Shown here: piece after piece, positions 16,812-24,608 of the stretch
Position numbering within the stretch: position 1 is the stretch's first letter
Layout: each line of letters starts with the position of its first letter
Assembly: GCF_001485435.1 (NCBI RefSeq)
Contig: NZ_BCMS01000002.1
Span: forward strand, 72,763-136,762
Source of the DNA: Deinococcus grandis
GTDB taxonomy: Bacteria; Deinococcota; Deinococci; Deinococcales; Deinococcaceae
DNA length: 64,000 nucleotides
Direction: 5' to 3'
The notes under the pieces: model-generated
Databases searched by the model: none
What the model was told of the DNA's origin: nothing
Seen by the model: the letters and a program-made list of their open reading frames with translations, nothing else
Translations under genes and position numbers: made by a program

Positions 16812-17608
16812 CGGCTCGCCTCCCCCGCCTCTGCCCCGCCTTGCTGGACGTGCAGCAGCGCCATGGCCTTGCCGCGCAGGTGTCGCATCTTCCCGATCCA
16901 GCCGTCGTAATCGGCGGCCTTGAGCTGAAATCCTTTCAGGGTGCTGGGGTGCGTGGTGATCAGGAACCCGCCTTCGCGCAGCACCTCCAGCGTCCTCGCG
17001 ACCAGTTCGTCCGTCGTGATGGCCGTCTGCTGCAGCAGCGGCGCGTTCTGGATCATGGGCGTCCAGACACCTTCCGGGCACAGCGCGGCGACCTTGATGC
17101 CCCGGTCACCGTACGTGATGCTCAGCCACTCCGCGAACGCCAGCGCCGCGTGCTTGGTCACGGCGTACGGCGCGGAGTGCAGTTCCGTCAGCAGGCCCGC
17201 CGCCGACGCGGTGTTCAGCAGATACCCGTCGCCGCGTTCGAGCATGTGCGGCAGCACGTGCCGGGCCGCCCAGACGTGACTCATCACGTTCACGCGCTGG
17301 ATCAGGTCCCACACGCGGTCCGGGGTGTCCGGCCCCTCGCCCACCGCGATGCCCGCGTTCGAGCAGAAGAGGTCGATACGGCCTTCATGCGCCAGCACGT
17401 CGTCGATCAGGCTCTTCACGCCCGCCTCCTGGCCCACGTCCGCCGGGATGAAGCGCGCGCCGATCGCGGCCGCCTCCTGCGCGCCCAGCTCCGCGTTGCG
17501 GTCCGACGCCACCACCGTCGCGCCCTCCTGCACGAACGCCGCCGCCAGCGCCTTCCCGATCCCCGACGCCGCGCCCGTCACCACGATCACCTTGCGTTCA
17601 AACTCCAT
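16808..17608 (-). CDS. SDR-family oxidoreductase, paralogue 1
   Basis: 266-aa classical short-chain dehydrogenase. The cofactor motif TGAASGIGKA is followed by ASDRNAE, an acidic end to strand beta-2 that favours NAD(H). The catalytic set is SAAGLL and YAVTKHAA (YxxxK). The C-terminus carries an extra 40 residues (GFQLKAADYDGWIGKMRHL). It is a close tandem copy of the next upstream gene with most of the protein conserved, implying local duplication. The ATG follows GGAGG by 6 nt and stands 1 nt after the stop of its paralogue. It probably oxidises a hydroxyacyl intermediate; the substrate is unproven. Confidence 0.86.
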   Translation of the reverse strand: MEFERKVIVVTGAASGIGKALAAAFVQEGATVVASDRNAELGAQEAAAIGARFIPADVGQEAGVKSLIDDVLAHEGRIDLFCSNAGIAVGEGPDTPDRVWDLIQRVNVMSHVWAARHVLPHMLERGDGYLLNTASAAGLLTELHSAPYAVTKHAALAFAEWLSITYGDRGIKVAALCPEGVWTPMIQNAPLLQQTAITTDELVARTLEVLREGGFLITTHPSTLKGFQLKAADYDGWIGKMRHLRGKAMALLHVQQGGAEAGEASR

Positions 17609-17609
17609 G

Positions 17610-18404
17610 TCAGCCCTCCAGTGAATCCGGGAACGCGTGGCCCCCGGCAAGTTGTTCGGTCGTCTGCCGCGACAGGGCCCGCACGCGGCCCAGCCAGCGG
17701 TCATGCGAATTCGCGCGCGCCTGGAACGCCCGTACGGTCATCGGATGCGTCGTGATCAGGAACTGCCCCGACAGCAGGCCATTCACGGCCGCCTCCGCGA
17801 CCTCCTCGGGCGTGATCGCCCCGGCCTGCAGGTGCGGCGCGCCCGCGATCAGGGGCGTCTGCACCCACTCCGGGCACAGCGCCGCCACGCCGATCCCCCG
17901 TTCGCCATACGTGATTGCCAGCCACTCCGCGAAGGCCAGCGCCTCATGCTTCGTCACCGCGTACGGCGCGGAATGCACCTCGGTCAGCAGGCCCGCCGCC
18001 GACACCGTCTGCAGCAGCGTGCCGCTCCCGCGCGCGAGCATGTGCGGCAGGACGTGCCGCGCGCCCCACACGTGACTCAGGACATTCACGCGCCACGACA
18101 CGTCCCACAGCGCGTCGTCCGGCTCCAGGCCGTTCCCGACCGCCAGACCCGCGTTCGAGCACAGCAGGTCGACGCGGCCCTCGCGCGCCAGCACGTCGTC
18201 GATCAGGGCCTTCACCCCGGCCTCCTGCCCCACGTCAGCGGGCACGAACCGCGCACCGATCGCCGCCGCCTCACGCGCCCCGGCCTCCGCGTTCCGGTCG
18301 GACGCCACCACGACCGCGCCCTCCTGCACCAGACGCGCCGCCAGCGCCCGACCGATCCCGGACGCCGACCCCGTCACCACCGCCACCGCCTGATTCAAGT
18401 CCAT
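17610..18404 (-). CDS. SDR-family oxidoreductase, paralogue 2
   Basis: 264-aa short-chain dehydrogenase that heads the four-gene minus-strand operon. TGSASGIGRA, the beta-2 acid in ASDRNAE, SAAGLL and YAVTKHEA are all present and align position by position with the downstream paralogue. The start ATG at 18404 is preceded by GGAG at 9-nt spacing; an upstream in-frame ATG (18443) lacks a site. Both copies share the unusual tail for this family (FQARANSHDRWLGRVRAL), so they may act together as a heteromer or on successive substrates. Confidence 0.86.
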   Translation of the reverse strand: MDLNQAVAVVTGSASGIGRALAARLVQEGAVVVASDRNAEAGAREAAAIGARFVPADVGQEAGVKALIDDVLAREGRVDLLCSNAGLAVGNGLEPDDALWDVSWRVNVLSHVWGARHVLPHMLARGSGTLLQTVSAAGLLTEVHSAPYAVTKHEALAFAEWLAITYGERGIGVAALCPEWVQTPLIAGAPHLQAGAITPEEVAEAAVNGLLSGQFLITTHPMTVRAFQARANSHDRWLGRVRALSRQTTEQLAGGHAFPDSLEG

Positions 18405-18420
18405 GTGTACGCTCCTCGGT

Positions 18421-18819
18421 TCATCCCTCGGCCATCGGCACAACGAGTTGAGCCAGTCGAACCTCGACCTCGCGCGGATCGCTCAGTCTGCCCTGCGCCG
18501 TGTCCAGCACCAGGGTGAAGACGTCATCGTCTGAACCGCCCAGCAGCCAACCATTCATCGCCAGGAAGGTGTACGCCGCTGCGTACGCGGTGCGTTTGTT
18601 CCCGTCGACGAAGGCGTGATTGCGGGACAGGAAGTACAGGTACGCGGCCGCCTTGTCGGTCAGGCCGGGGTACAGTTCGACCCCGAACGCTTCCATCGCC
18701 GGTTGAGCGACCGCCGAGGCCAGCGCGCCCGCGTCCCGCAGGCCGGGCGTCCCGCCGAAATCGGCCAGTGCCTCGTCATGCAGGTCGGTGACGTCCTCCA
18801 CCCTCAGATATGTCGTCAC
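18421..18819 (-). CDS. doc: Doc-type toxin (Fic family)
   Basis: 132-aa toxin of the Doc branch of Fic proteins, which phosphorylate elongation factor Tu in the phage P1 prototype. The motif HAFVDGNKRTA (about 68-78) is complete and agrees with the Doc form HxFxxGNKR. The N-terminal YLRVEDVTDLHDEAL is the usual first helix. It starts at GTG 18819, overlapping the antitoxin stop by 4 nt (GTGA). The antitoxin is of the AbrB/MazE type rather than Phd. The toxin gene reads into the start region of the SDR operon, 16 nt away. Confidence 0.9.
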   Translation of the reverse strand: MTTYLRVEDVTDLHDEALADFGGTPGLRDAGALASAVAQPAMEAFGVELYPGLTDKAAAYLYFLSRNHAFVDGNKRTAYAAAYTFLAMNGWLLGGSDDDVFTLVLDTAQGRLSDPREVEVRLAQLVVPMAEG

Positions 18820-19031
18820 GCGTCACTCAATCGGGCCAGCAGCGCACGTTTCTCGGTCAGCAGCTTCGCCTTCGCCTCCTGAAAGAACAGCCCCCGGGCG
18901 GCGGGTTTGATGATCAGGCCGCCAGCGGACGGTTCGATCTCGATCTCGTCGCCGAATCCGTACAGTTCAAGGAGTTCCTTCGGGATGATCAGCGCCCTGG
19001 AGTTGCCGATGGTCGTGAGCTTCTTTCGCAT
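18816..19031 (-). CDS. AbrB/MazE-family antitoxin
   Basis: 71-aa antitoxin with an N-terminal swapped-hairpin DNA-binding domain (KKLTTIGNSRALIIPKELLELYGF, then EIEIEPSAGGLIIKP) and a C-terminal helix that would occupy the Doc active site. Start chosen at ATG 19031, 5 nt after a TATAAT -10 box, which gives an essentially leaderless mRNA. A TTG two codons upstream overlaps the -10 box and is less likely. It should repress its own promoter through the palindrome just upstream. Confidence 0.88.
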   Translation of the reverse strand: MRKKLTTIGNSRALIIPKELLELYGFGDEIEIEPSAGGLIIKPAARGLFFQEAKAKLLTEKRALLARLSDA

Positions 19032-19036
19032 GATCA

Positions 19037-19055
19037 ATTATAACGGCGTTATAAT
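19037..19055 (-). promoter_or_regulatory. Operator/-10 palindrome of the antitoxin-toxin operon
   Basis: A perfect 9+1+9 palindrome, ATTATAACG-C-CGTTATAAT, includes the TATAAT -10 hexamer of the antitoxin gene on the minus strand (19042-19037). Any protein bound here would block RNA polymerase, the arrangement expected for toxin-antitoxin autorepression. The site is AT-rich in a GC-rich setting. Confidence 0.8.
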
Positions 19056-19056
19056 C

Positions 19057-20292
19057 TCAGCGGCGTCCGCTGACGCCGTGGCGGCGCAGTTCTTCCTTGG
19101 CGACCGTCTCGGCGTGCACGATGTCCGGGCCGTCCGCGAGGCGCAGGGTGCGCGCCTGGGCGTACATCATCGCCAGGGGCGTGTCCTGGCTGACGCCCGC
19201 CCCGCCGAACACCTGGATGGCGCGGTCGATGACGCGCAGCGCGACGTTCGGCGCGACGACCTTGATCGCCGCGATCGGCCCGCGCGCCTCCTTGTTGCCG
19301 ACGGTGTCCATCATGTGCGCGGCGTGCAGGGTCAGGAGTCGGGCCTGGTCGATCTCCATGCGGCTCGCGGCGATGGCCTCGCGGACGTGCTGGTGCCCGG
19401 TGAGGGGCTTGCCGAAGGCGGTGCGGGACGCGGCGCGCTGCACCATGAGGTCCAGGGCGCGTTCGGCCTGCCCGATCAGGCGCATGCAGTGGTGGATGCG
19501 GCCCGGCCCGAGGCGGCCCTGAGCGATCTCGAAGCCGCGCCCCTCGCCGAGCAGGAGGTTCGCGGCGGGCACGCGCACGTCCCGGAACGTCATCTGCGCG
19601 TGGCCGTGCGGCGCGTCGTCGTACCCGAACACGGTCAGCATGCGTTCCTTCGTGACGCCCGGCGCGTCCAGGGGAACGAGGATCATGCTCTGCTGGCGGT
19701 GCCGTTCGGCGTTCGGGTCAGTTTTGCCCATGAAGATGCTGATCTTGCAGCGGGGATCCCCCGCGCCGCTCGTCCACCACTTGTCGCCGTTCACGACGTA
19801 CTCGTCCCCGTCGCGGGTGATGCTGGACTGGATGTTCGTCGCGTCGCTTGAGGCGACGTCGGGTTCGGTCATGGAGAACGCGCTGCGGATCTCGCCGTTC
19901 AGCAGCGGGATCAGCCACTGCTCCTGCTGCTCGGGCGTGCCGTAACGGGCCAGGACCTCCATGTTCCCGGTGTCGGGCGCGGAGCAGTTGAACACCTCGG
20001 GTGCCCACCACACGCGGCCCATGACCTCGCACAGGCCCGCGTACTCCAGGTTCGACAGGCCCGGCCCGAACGTGCCGTCCGGATCACTGGCGGGCGGCAG
20101 GAACAGGTTCCACAGGCCCTCGGCGCGCGCTTTGGGCTTCAGCTCGTCGATGATCGGGAGGTGCTCCCAGCGGTTCCCCGCGTCGATCTGCCGGGCGACC
20201 TCGGCCTCGTTGGGGTAGATGTGGGCGTCCATGAACGCGGTGAGGCGCGCGTGCAGGTCACGGGCGCGGGGGGACACGTCGAACATCGTCAT
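19057..20292 (-). CDS. Acyl-CoA dehydrogenase family protein
   Basis: 411-aa FAD flavoenzyme that introduces the alpha,beta double bond in an acyl-CoA. The FAD/substrate motif AFSMTEPDVASSDATNI is central, WWTSGAGDP follows, and the C-terminus has QVFGGAGVSQDTPLA, typical of the FAD-tail contact. The catalytic base region near RTLRLADGPDIVHAETVAKEEL ends the protein. The sequence resembles ACAD11-type enzymes, which suits the APH-like kinase encoded near by. It is the last gene of a five-gene operon in which every junction is a 4-nt ATGA overlap. Two ATG codons (20292, 20286) are possible starts; GGAGG lies just upstream. Confidence 0.9.
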   Translation of the reverse strand: MTMFDVSPRARDLHARLTAFMDAHIYPNEAEVARQIDAGNRWEHLPIIDELKPKARAEGLWNLFLPPASDPDGTFGPGLSNLEYAGLCEVMGRVWWAPEVFNCSAPDTGNMEVLARYGTPEQQEQWLIPLLNGEIRSAFSMTEPDVASSDATNIQSSITRDGDEYVVNGDKWWTSGAGDPRCKISIFMGKTDPNAERHRQQSMILVPLDAPGVTKERMLTVFGYDDAPHGHAQMTFRDVRVPAANLLLGEGRGFEIAQGRLGPGRIHHCMRLIGQAERALDLMVQRAASRTAFGKPLTGHQHVREAIAASRMEIDQARLLTLHAAHMMDTVGNKEARGPIAAIKVVAPNVALRVIDRAIQVFGGAGVSQDTPLAMMYAQARTLRLADGPDIVHAETVAKEELRRHGVSGRR

Positions 20293-20639
20293 AGGGGGAC
20301 CTCCTCGGGGGTCAGGGGGCGGAAGCTGGCCTCGTCACCGTCGATGCCCAGCAGGAAGTCTCGGTAGCCCCGCCCGGACTCGCCGCGCAGGATCAGGCCC
20401 AGCGACATCAGACCGTCCAGGACCGCCTCGGCGCGCTCCAGCAGCTCCGGGTCGGGGTCCTCGGCGAGTTGCCGGGCCAGCCGGGCGTCCTCGTCGAACA
20501 GTGGGCGGTACGGGTCGAAGGCGGGCGAGGCGACGAAGGTGCCCGCCACGGCGAACATCTCCGTGTCGGTGACGGTCAGGGTGCCGAGCACCTCGCCCGT
20601 CGTGGGGCGTTCCAGGGTGTAGCGGCTGCCGATCTTCAT
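20289..20639 (-). CDS. Hypothetical protein in the acyl-CoA operon (116 aa)
   Basis: Small cytoplasmic protein with an N-terminal beta-rich part (GSRYTLERPTTGEVLGTLTVTDTEMFAVAGTF) and a helical acidic C-terminus (DEDARLARQLAEDPDPELLERAEAVLDGL). No catalytic motif is recognisable. It overlaps both the thioesterase-like gene upstream and the acyl-CoA dehydrogenase gene downstream by 4 nt, so it is translated in step with them. It may be an accessory or regulatory subunit; that is inference from position only. Confidence 0.75.
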   Translation of the reverse strand: MKIGSRYTLERPTTGEVLGTLTVTDTEMFAVAGTFVASPAFDPYRPLFDEDARLARQLAEDPDPELLERAEAVLDGLMSLGLILRGESGRGYRDFLLGIDGDEASFRPLTPEEVPL

Positions 20640-21061
20640 GGCACGTCCGCGCGGACGATGGTGCCCAGCGCCGTGGCAACGAGTTTCTCCTGGCCGTCCT
20701 GCGCGGCGTAGAGGTCGCAGCGGGTCACAGCCTGCCGTTTCCCGGCGCTCAGGACGCTGCCGCGCCCGATCAGGGTGTCGCCCTGCGCGGGCCGCAGAAA
20801 GTTGATCTTGAACTCGCTCGTCAGGACGCTGGGACCCAGCGCGGCGGCCCCCATGAACGTCAGGGTGATATCCGCCAGGGTCGCCTGGAGGCCACCGTGC
20901 GCGAAGCCGTGATGCTGCGTCAGGTCGGGCCGCAGCGCGAGGCTCACCTCGACCCCTTCGGGCGTGAAGCGGGTCGCGCGGGCGCCCACGAGGGTGCTGA
21001 ACGGCTGGGCGTCCAGCACACCCTGCGCCATGGCGAGCATGTCGGCGGGGGCAGTCGTCAC
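20636..21061 (-). CDS. PaaI-type hotdog thioesterase
   Basis: 141-aa hotdog-fold protein. QHHGFAHGGLQATLADITLTFMGAAAL holds the HGGxxxxLxD pattern of the PaaI/YbgC-like acyl-CoA thioesterases, and the later strands (SEFKINFLRPAQGDTLIGRGSVL) complete the fold. It would hydrolyse acyl- or aroyl-CoA, releasing CoA when intermediates accumulate. It is linked by ATGA overlaps to its neighbours in the acyl-CoA operon. Confidence 0.85.
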   Translation of the reverse strand: MTTAPADMLAMAQGVLDAQPFSTLVGARATRFTPEGVEVSLALRPDLTQHHGFAHGGLQATLADITLTFMGAAALGPSVLTSEFKINFLRPAQGDTLIGRGSVLSAGKRQAVTRCDLYAAQDGQEKLVATALGTIVRADVP

Positions 21062-21521
21062 AGGTACACCCGGAAGACGCTCTCGGCGGTGCAGGCGGGC
21101 TTGTCGGCCCCTTCGATCTCGATGGTGTTGGCGACCGTGATCTGCACGAACCCCTGGCCCGGCTCGGCGGACTGGAGGACGGCGCGGTTGCGCAGGCGTG
21201 ACCCGGCGCGGACGGGCGTGATGAAGCGCACGCGGTTCAGGCCGTAGTTGACAGTCAGGCGCGCGCCGTCGATGTGTGGGGCACCGCCGTGGGTCATGAA
21301 CTCCCCGGCCAGCAGCGACAGGGTCAGGAAGCCGTGGGCGATGGTGCCGCCGAACGGTCCCTGCGCGGCCTTCTCCTGGTCCACGTGAATGAACTGGTGG
21401 TCGCCGGTGGCGTGCGCGAAGGCGTCGATGCGGGTCTGGTCGACGGTGATCCAGTCGGACAGCGCGACTTCCTGCCCGACGTGCGCGGCCAGCTCGTCAG
21501 GCCGGATTCCGGCGGGCGCGG

Positions 21522-21525
<4 letters not shown>
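21058..21525 (-). CDS. MaoC-like (R)-enoyl-CoA hydratase
   Basis: 155-aa hotdog dehydratase. The hydratase-2 motif is clear: FAHATGDHQFIHVDQEKA (catalytic Asp and His) followed by GPFGGTIAHGFLTLSLL. It should hydrate enoyl-CoA to the 3-hydroxyacyl-CoA, fitting between the acyl-CoA dehydrogenase and the SDR of the same operon. The typical single-domain length of this family is met. Confidence 0.9.
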
Positions 21526-22298
<773 letters not shown>

Positions 22299-22348
22299 GC
22301 GGGGTGAACCTCCGGGTGAGGGGACGTGCGGGGGGGGTTGAGGCCACC

Positions 22349-22378
22349 AGCATAGGCAGAAATGTACGTGAACGTCAA
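22349..22378 (-). promoter_or_regulatory. Sigma-70-type promoter of the acyl-CoA operon with overlapping dyad
   Basis: On the minus strand TTGACG (22378-22373) and TATGCT (22354-22349) are separated by 18 nt. The spacer carries ACGTTCACGT (inverted repeat ACGT-N2-ACGT), a plausible site for a TetR-type regulator of fatty-acid genes. No such regulator gene is adjacent. Confidence 0.55.
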
Positions 22379-22428
22379 TTTTGAACGCGAACGGACGCTG
22401 TGGGCGGGAGCGGTGTCACGGCCGGGGG

Positions 22429-23223
22429 TCAGGGCCGCCAGTCCAGCGTCGCCTCACGCGCGGCCCGCAGGCCCGCCACGTCCAGTTCCGCCCGCAGGCG
22501 GTAGCGTCCCGCCGGGAGGCCGTCCAGCACCGGCAGGAACGGCGCGGCGAGCAAGACCTCGCCCGGCCACAGGATGACTGGCGGACCGCCCGCGCACGCC
22601 TCGTCGTCCCGCAGGACCGTCACGTCCCGCCCCCGCGCATCCAGCACCCGCAACCGCACCACGAAGCAGTCCCAGTCGAGACGCAGCGGCCAGCGTCCGG
22701 TGTTCACGACGCGCACGTCGGCCGCCAGTGCCCCCCGCGCCGGGGAGGTGGGGCGCACGAAGACACTCAAGCGGGACTCGCGGGCCACCTCCCCGGCCGT
22801 GACCGTGACCCCGTCCGGACCGACCGCCGCTGACCCGGGCGACACCACCACCCGGTTCAGGAGGGGGTCGAGCCGCCCAGCGCCGTTCAGAGTGCGCTGG
22901 GCGTCCAGCAGCCGCTCCAGCGTGAACGCCGCCGGACGGACCTGGGTGACACCGGTCCGCGCGGCCTCGCGGGCCTCCCCACCTAGAGCCCCGCCCAGCG
23001 CGTCGGCCAGGGCACGCACGGGGGGCTGCCCCGGCCCGGCCCACAGCAGCGTCAGGCGCAGGCGGCCCGCGTGCACGTCCACGGCCGCGCCTGCGAACCC
23101 CGGAAAGCGGGACGCGAGGGCCGCCCAGTCCGGCGGCACGTCACTCCGGGCCTGCGCGCCCGGGTCAGTCGGGAGACACAGGCCGGTCAGGAGGATCAGG
23201 GCGTGCAGACGTCGCATGGTCAC
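22429..23223 (-). CDS. Secreted hypothetical protein (264 aa)
   Basis: It begins with a signal peptide (RRLHALILLTGLCLPTDPGAQA) and continues with a soluble region that ends in an immunoglobulin-like half, VRVVNTGRWPLRLDWDCFVVRLRVLDARG. That half resembles the intracellular proteinase-inhibitor-like beta-sandwich found in some exported bacterial proteins. No catalytic residues are apparent. ATG 23223 and 23217 are both possible starts. It is transcribed divergently from the flippase gene, with 191 nt between them in which I see no further gene. Confidence 0.68.
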   Translation of the reverse strand: MTMRRLHALILLTGLCLPTDPGAQARSDVPPDWAALASRFPGFAGAAVDVHAGRLRLTLLWAGPGQPPVRALADALGGALGGEAREAARTGVTQVRPAAFTLERLLDAQRTLNGAGRLDPLLNRVVVSPGSAAVGPDGVTVTAGEVARESRLSVFVRPTSPARGALAADVRVVNTGRWPLRLDWDCFVVRLRVLDARGRDVTVLRDDEACAGGPPVILWPGEVLLAAPFLPVLDGLPAGRYRLRAELDVAGLRAAREATLDWRP

Positions 23224-23414
23224 AGTGTCTCCGATCCGGCGTCCGGGGAAGTGCAGAGGTGCCCAGACCCGGCGCTCTGTTCTCTGTCAGAAGTCCCGCT
23301 CCGTGGACCGCATCCAAGGTTAAGGCATCTCTCATTTCGCGTCCCAGACGACTTTCCACCTGCATACCACCTCGTGAAAGCTCCCGGTGATGACCGGCGC
23401 GGCAGCATGAACAC

Positions 23415-24608
23415 GTGAACGGACGCCGTGAATCCACGCAGGGCCTGCTGACGGTGGCGGCCATTCTGCTCAGCAGCGCGCTGAACTACGCGTTCACGCT
23501 GCTGCTGGGCCGCTGGCTGGACGCCGCGCAGTACGGGGCGTTCGCGTCGTTCACGTCGCTGTTCATGCTGTCGGCGGCGCTGCCGATCGCGTTCCAGCAG
23601 GCCACGTCCCGCCGCGCGCAGGGCGCGAACACCGCCGCGGCGCTGCGCGCCGGTGGGCTACTGGGCGCGGCGCTGCTGCTGCTCTCGCCACTGGCGGGCC
23701 TGCTGGGGTTGCAGCCCGCGTGGGTGGCCGCGTTCGCGCTGACCGTGCCACCGCTGGCGCTGCTGGGCGCGTGGCGCGGCGCGGCCCAGCGGGACGGCCG
23801 GGCCGCCGCGTTCGGCCTGAGCCTGCTGGCCGAGCACGGCCTGAAGATCGCGCTGACGGCGCCGCTGCTGCTGGTCCTGCCGGGCGCGGCGGCGGCGGTC
23901 GCGGCGACACTGCTGGGCATGCTGCTGGCGCTGCCGCTGGTCCGGCCCCGCCCGGCCCCTGGCGCGGCGGCCCCGGCCGCGGGGGCGGAAGGCAAGCGGC
24001 TGCTGGCGCTGGTCGCCGCCGCGCAGAGCGGGCTGCTGTACGGGGACGTGCTGCTGGCCGGGGCGCTGCTCGCCCCCGGTGACGCCGGGGCGTTCGCGGC
24101 GGCGGCGACCCTGGCGCGCGTGGTGTTCTTCGCCGGGTGGGCGGTGCAGGTCGCGGCGTTCCCGCTCGTGGCCCGCCGCGCCGCCGCCGGGGAGCCGCTG
24201 CGGCCCCTGCTGCTGGGTGCGCTGGGCGCGACGCTGCTCGTGGCGGGCGTCCCGGCGGCGCTGCTGGCGCTCGCGCCGGAGCTGTGCGCCCGCGTGGCGT
24301 TCGGCGGGGCGCTGCCGGGCGCGGCGGCGCTGCTGCCCGGCGCGGCGCTGGGCACCCTGGCGCTGACGGTGGCGGGCACGGCGCTCAATCATCTGCTCGC
24401 GTCGGGCGGGCGCGGCGCGCAGCTGCTGGCGGCGCGGGCGTACCTGCTGTCCGGCGCGGCGCTGATGCTGCTGGCCCTGGCGTCCGGTCATCAGGCCGCG
24501 CATCTGACGTTTCTCGCGGCGGTCGGCAAGGGTACGCTCCTGCTGAGCGCCGCGTCTCTCCTCATCCCTCACCCCTGGAGGTTCACCCGTGTCGTACCCC
24601 GCGTTTGA
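23415..24608 (+). CDS. MOP-superfamily polysaccharide flippase-like membrane protein
   Basis: 397 aa with about 12 hydrophobic helices. The first (LTVAAILLSSALNYAFTLLLGRWL), followed by DAAQYGAFASFTSLFMLSAALPIAFQQATSRRAQ, is characteristic of Wzx/oligosaccharide-flippase proteins. It would carry lipid-linked glycans across the membrane for the glycosyltransferases encoded after it. The start is GTG 23415; an ATG 8 nt upstream is out of frame. It overlaps the next gene by 20 bp. The protein is very rich in Ala and Leu. Confidence 0.78.
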   Translation: MNGRRESTQGLLTVAAILLSSALNYAFTLLLGRWLDAAQYGAFASFTSLFMLSAALPIAFQQATSRRAQGANTAAALRAGGLLGAALLLLSPLAGLLGLQPAWVAAFALTVPPLALLGAWRGAAQRDGRAAAFGLSLLAEHGLKIALTAPLLLVLPGAAAAVAATLLGMLLALPLVRPRPAPGAAAPAAGAEGKRLLALVAAAQSGLLYGDVLLAGALLAPGDAGAFAAAATLARVVFFAGWAVQVAAFPLVARRAAAGEPLRPLLLGALGATLLVAGVPAALLALAPELCARVAFGGALPGAAALLPGAALGTLALTVAGTALNHLLASGGRGAQLLAARAYLLSGAALMLLALASGHQAAHLTFLAAVGKGTLLLSAASLLIPHPWRFTRVVPRV

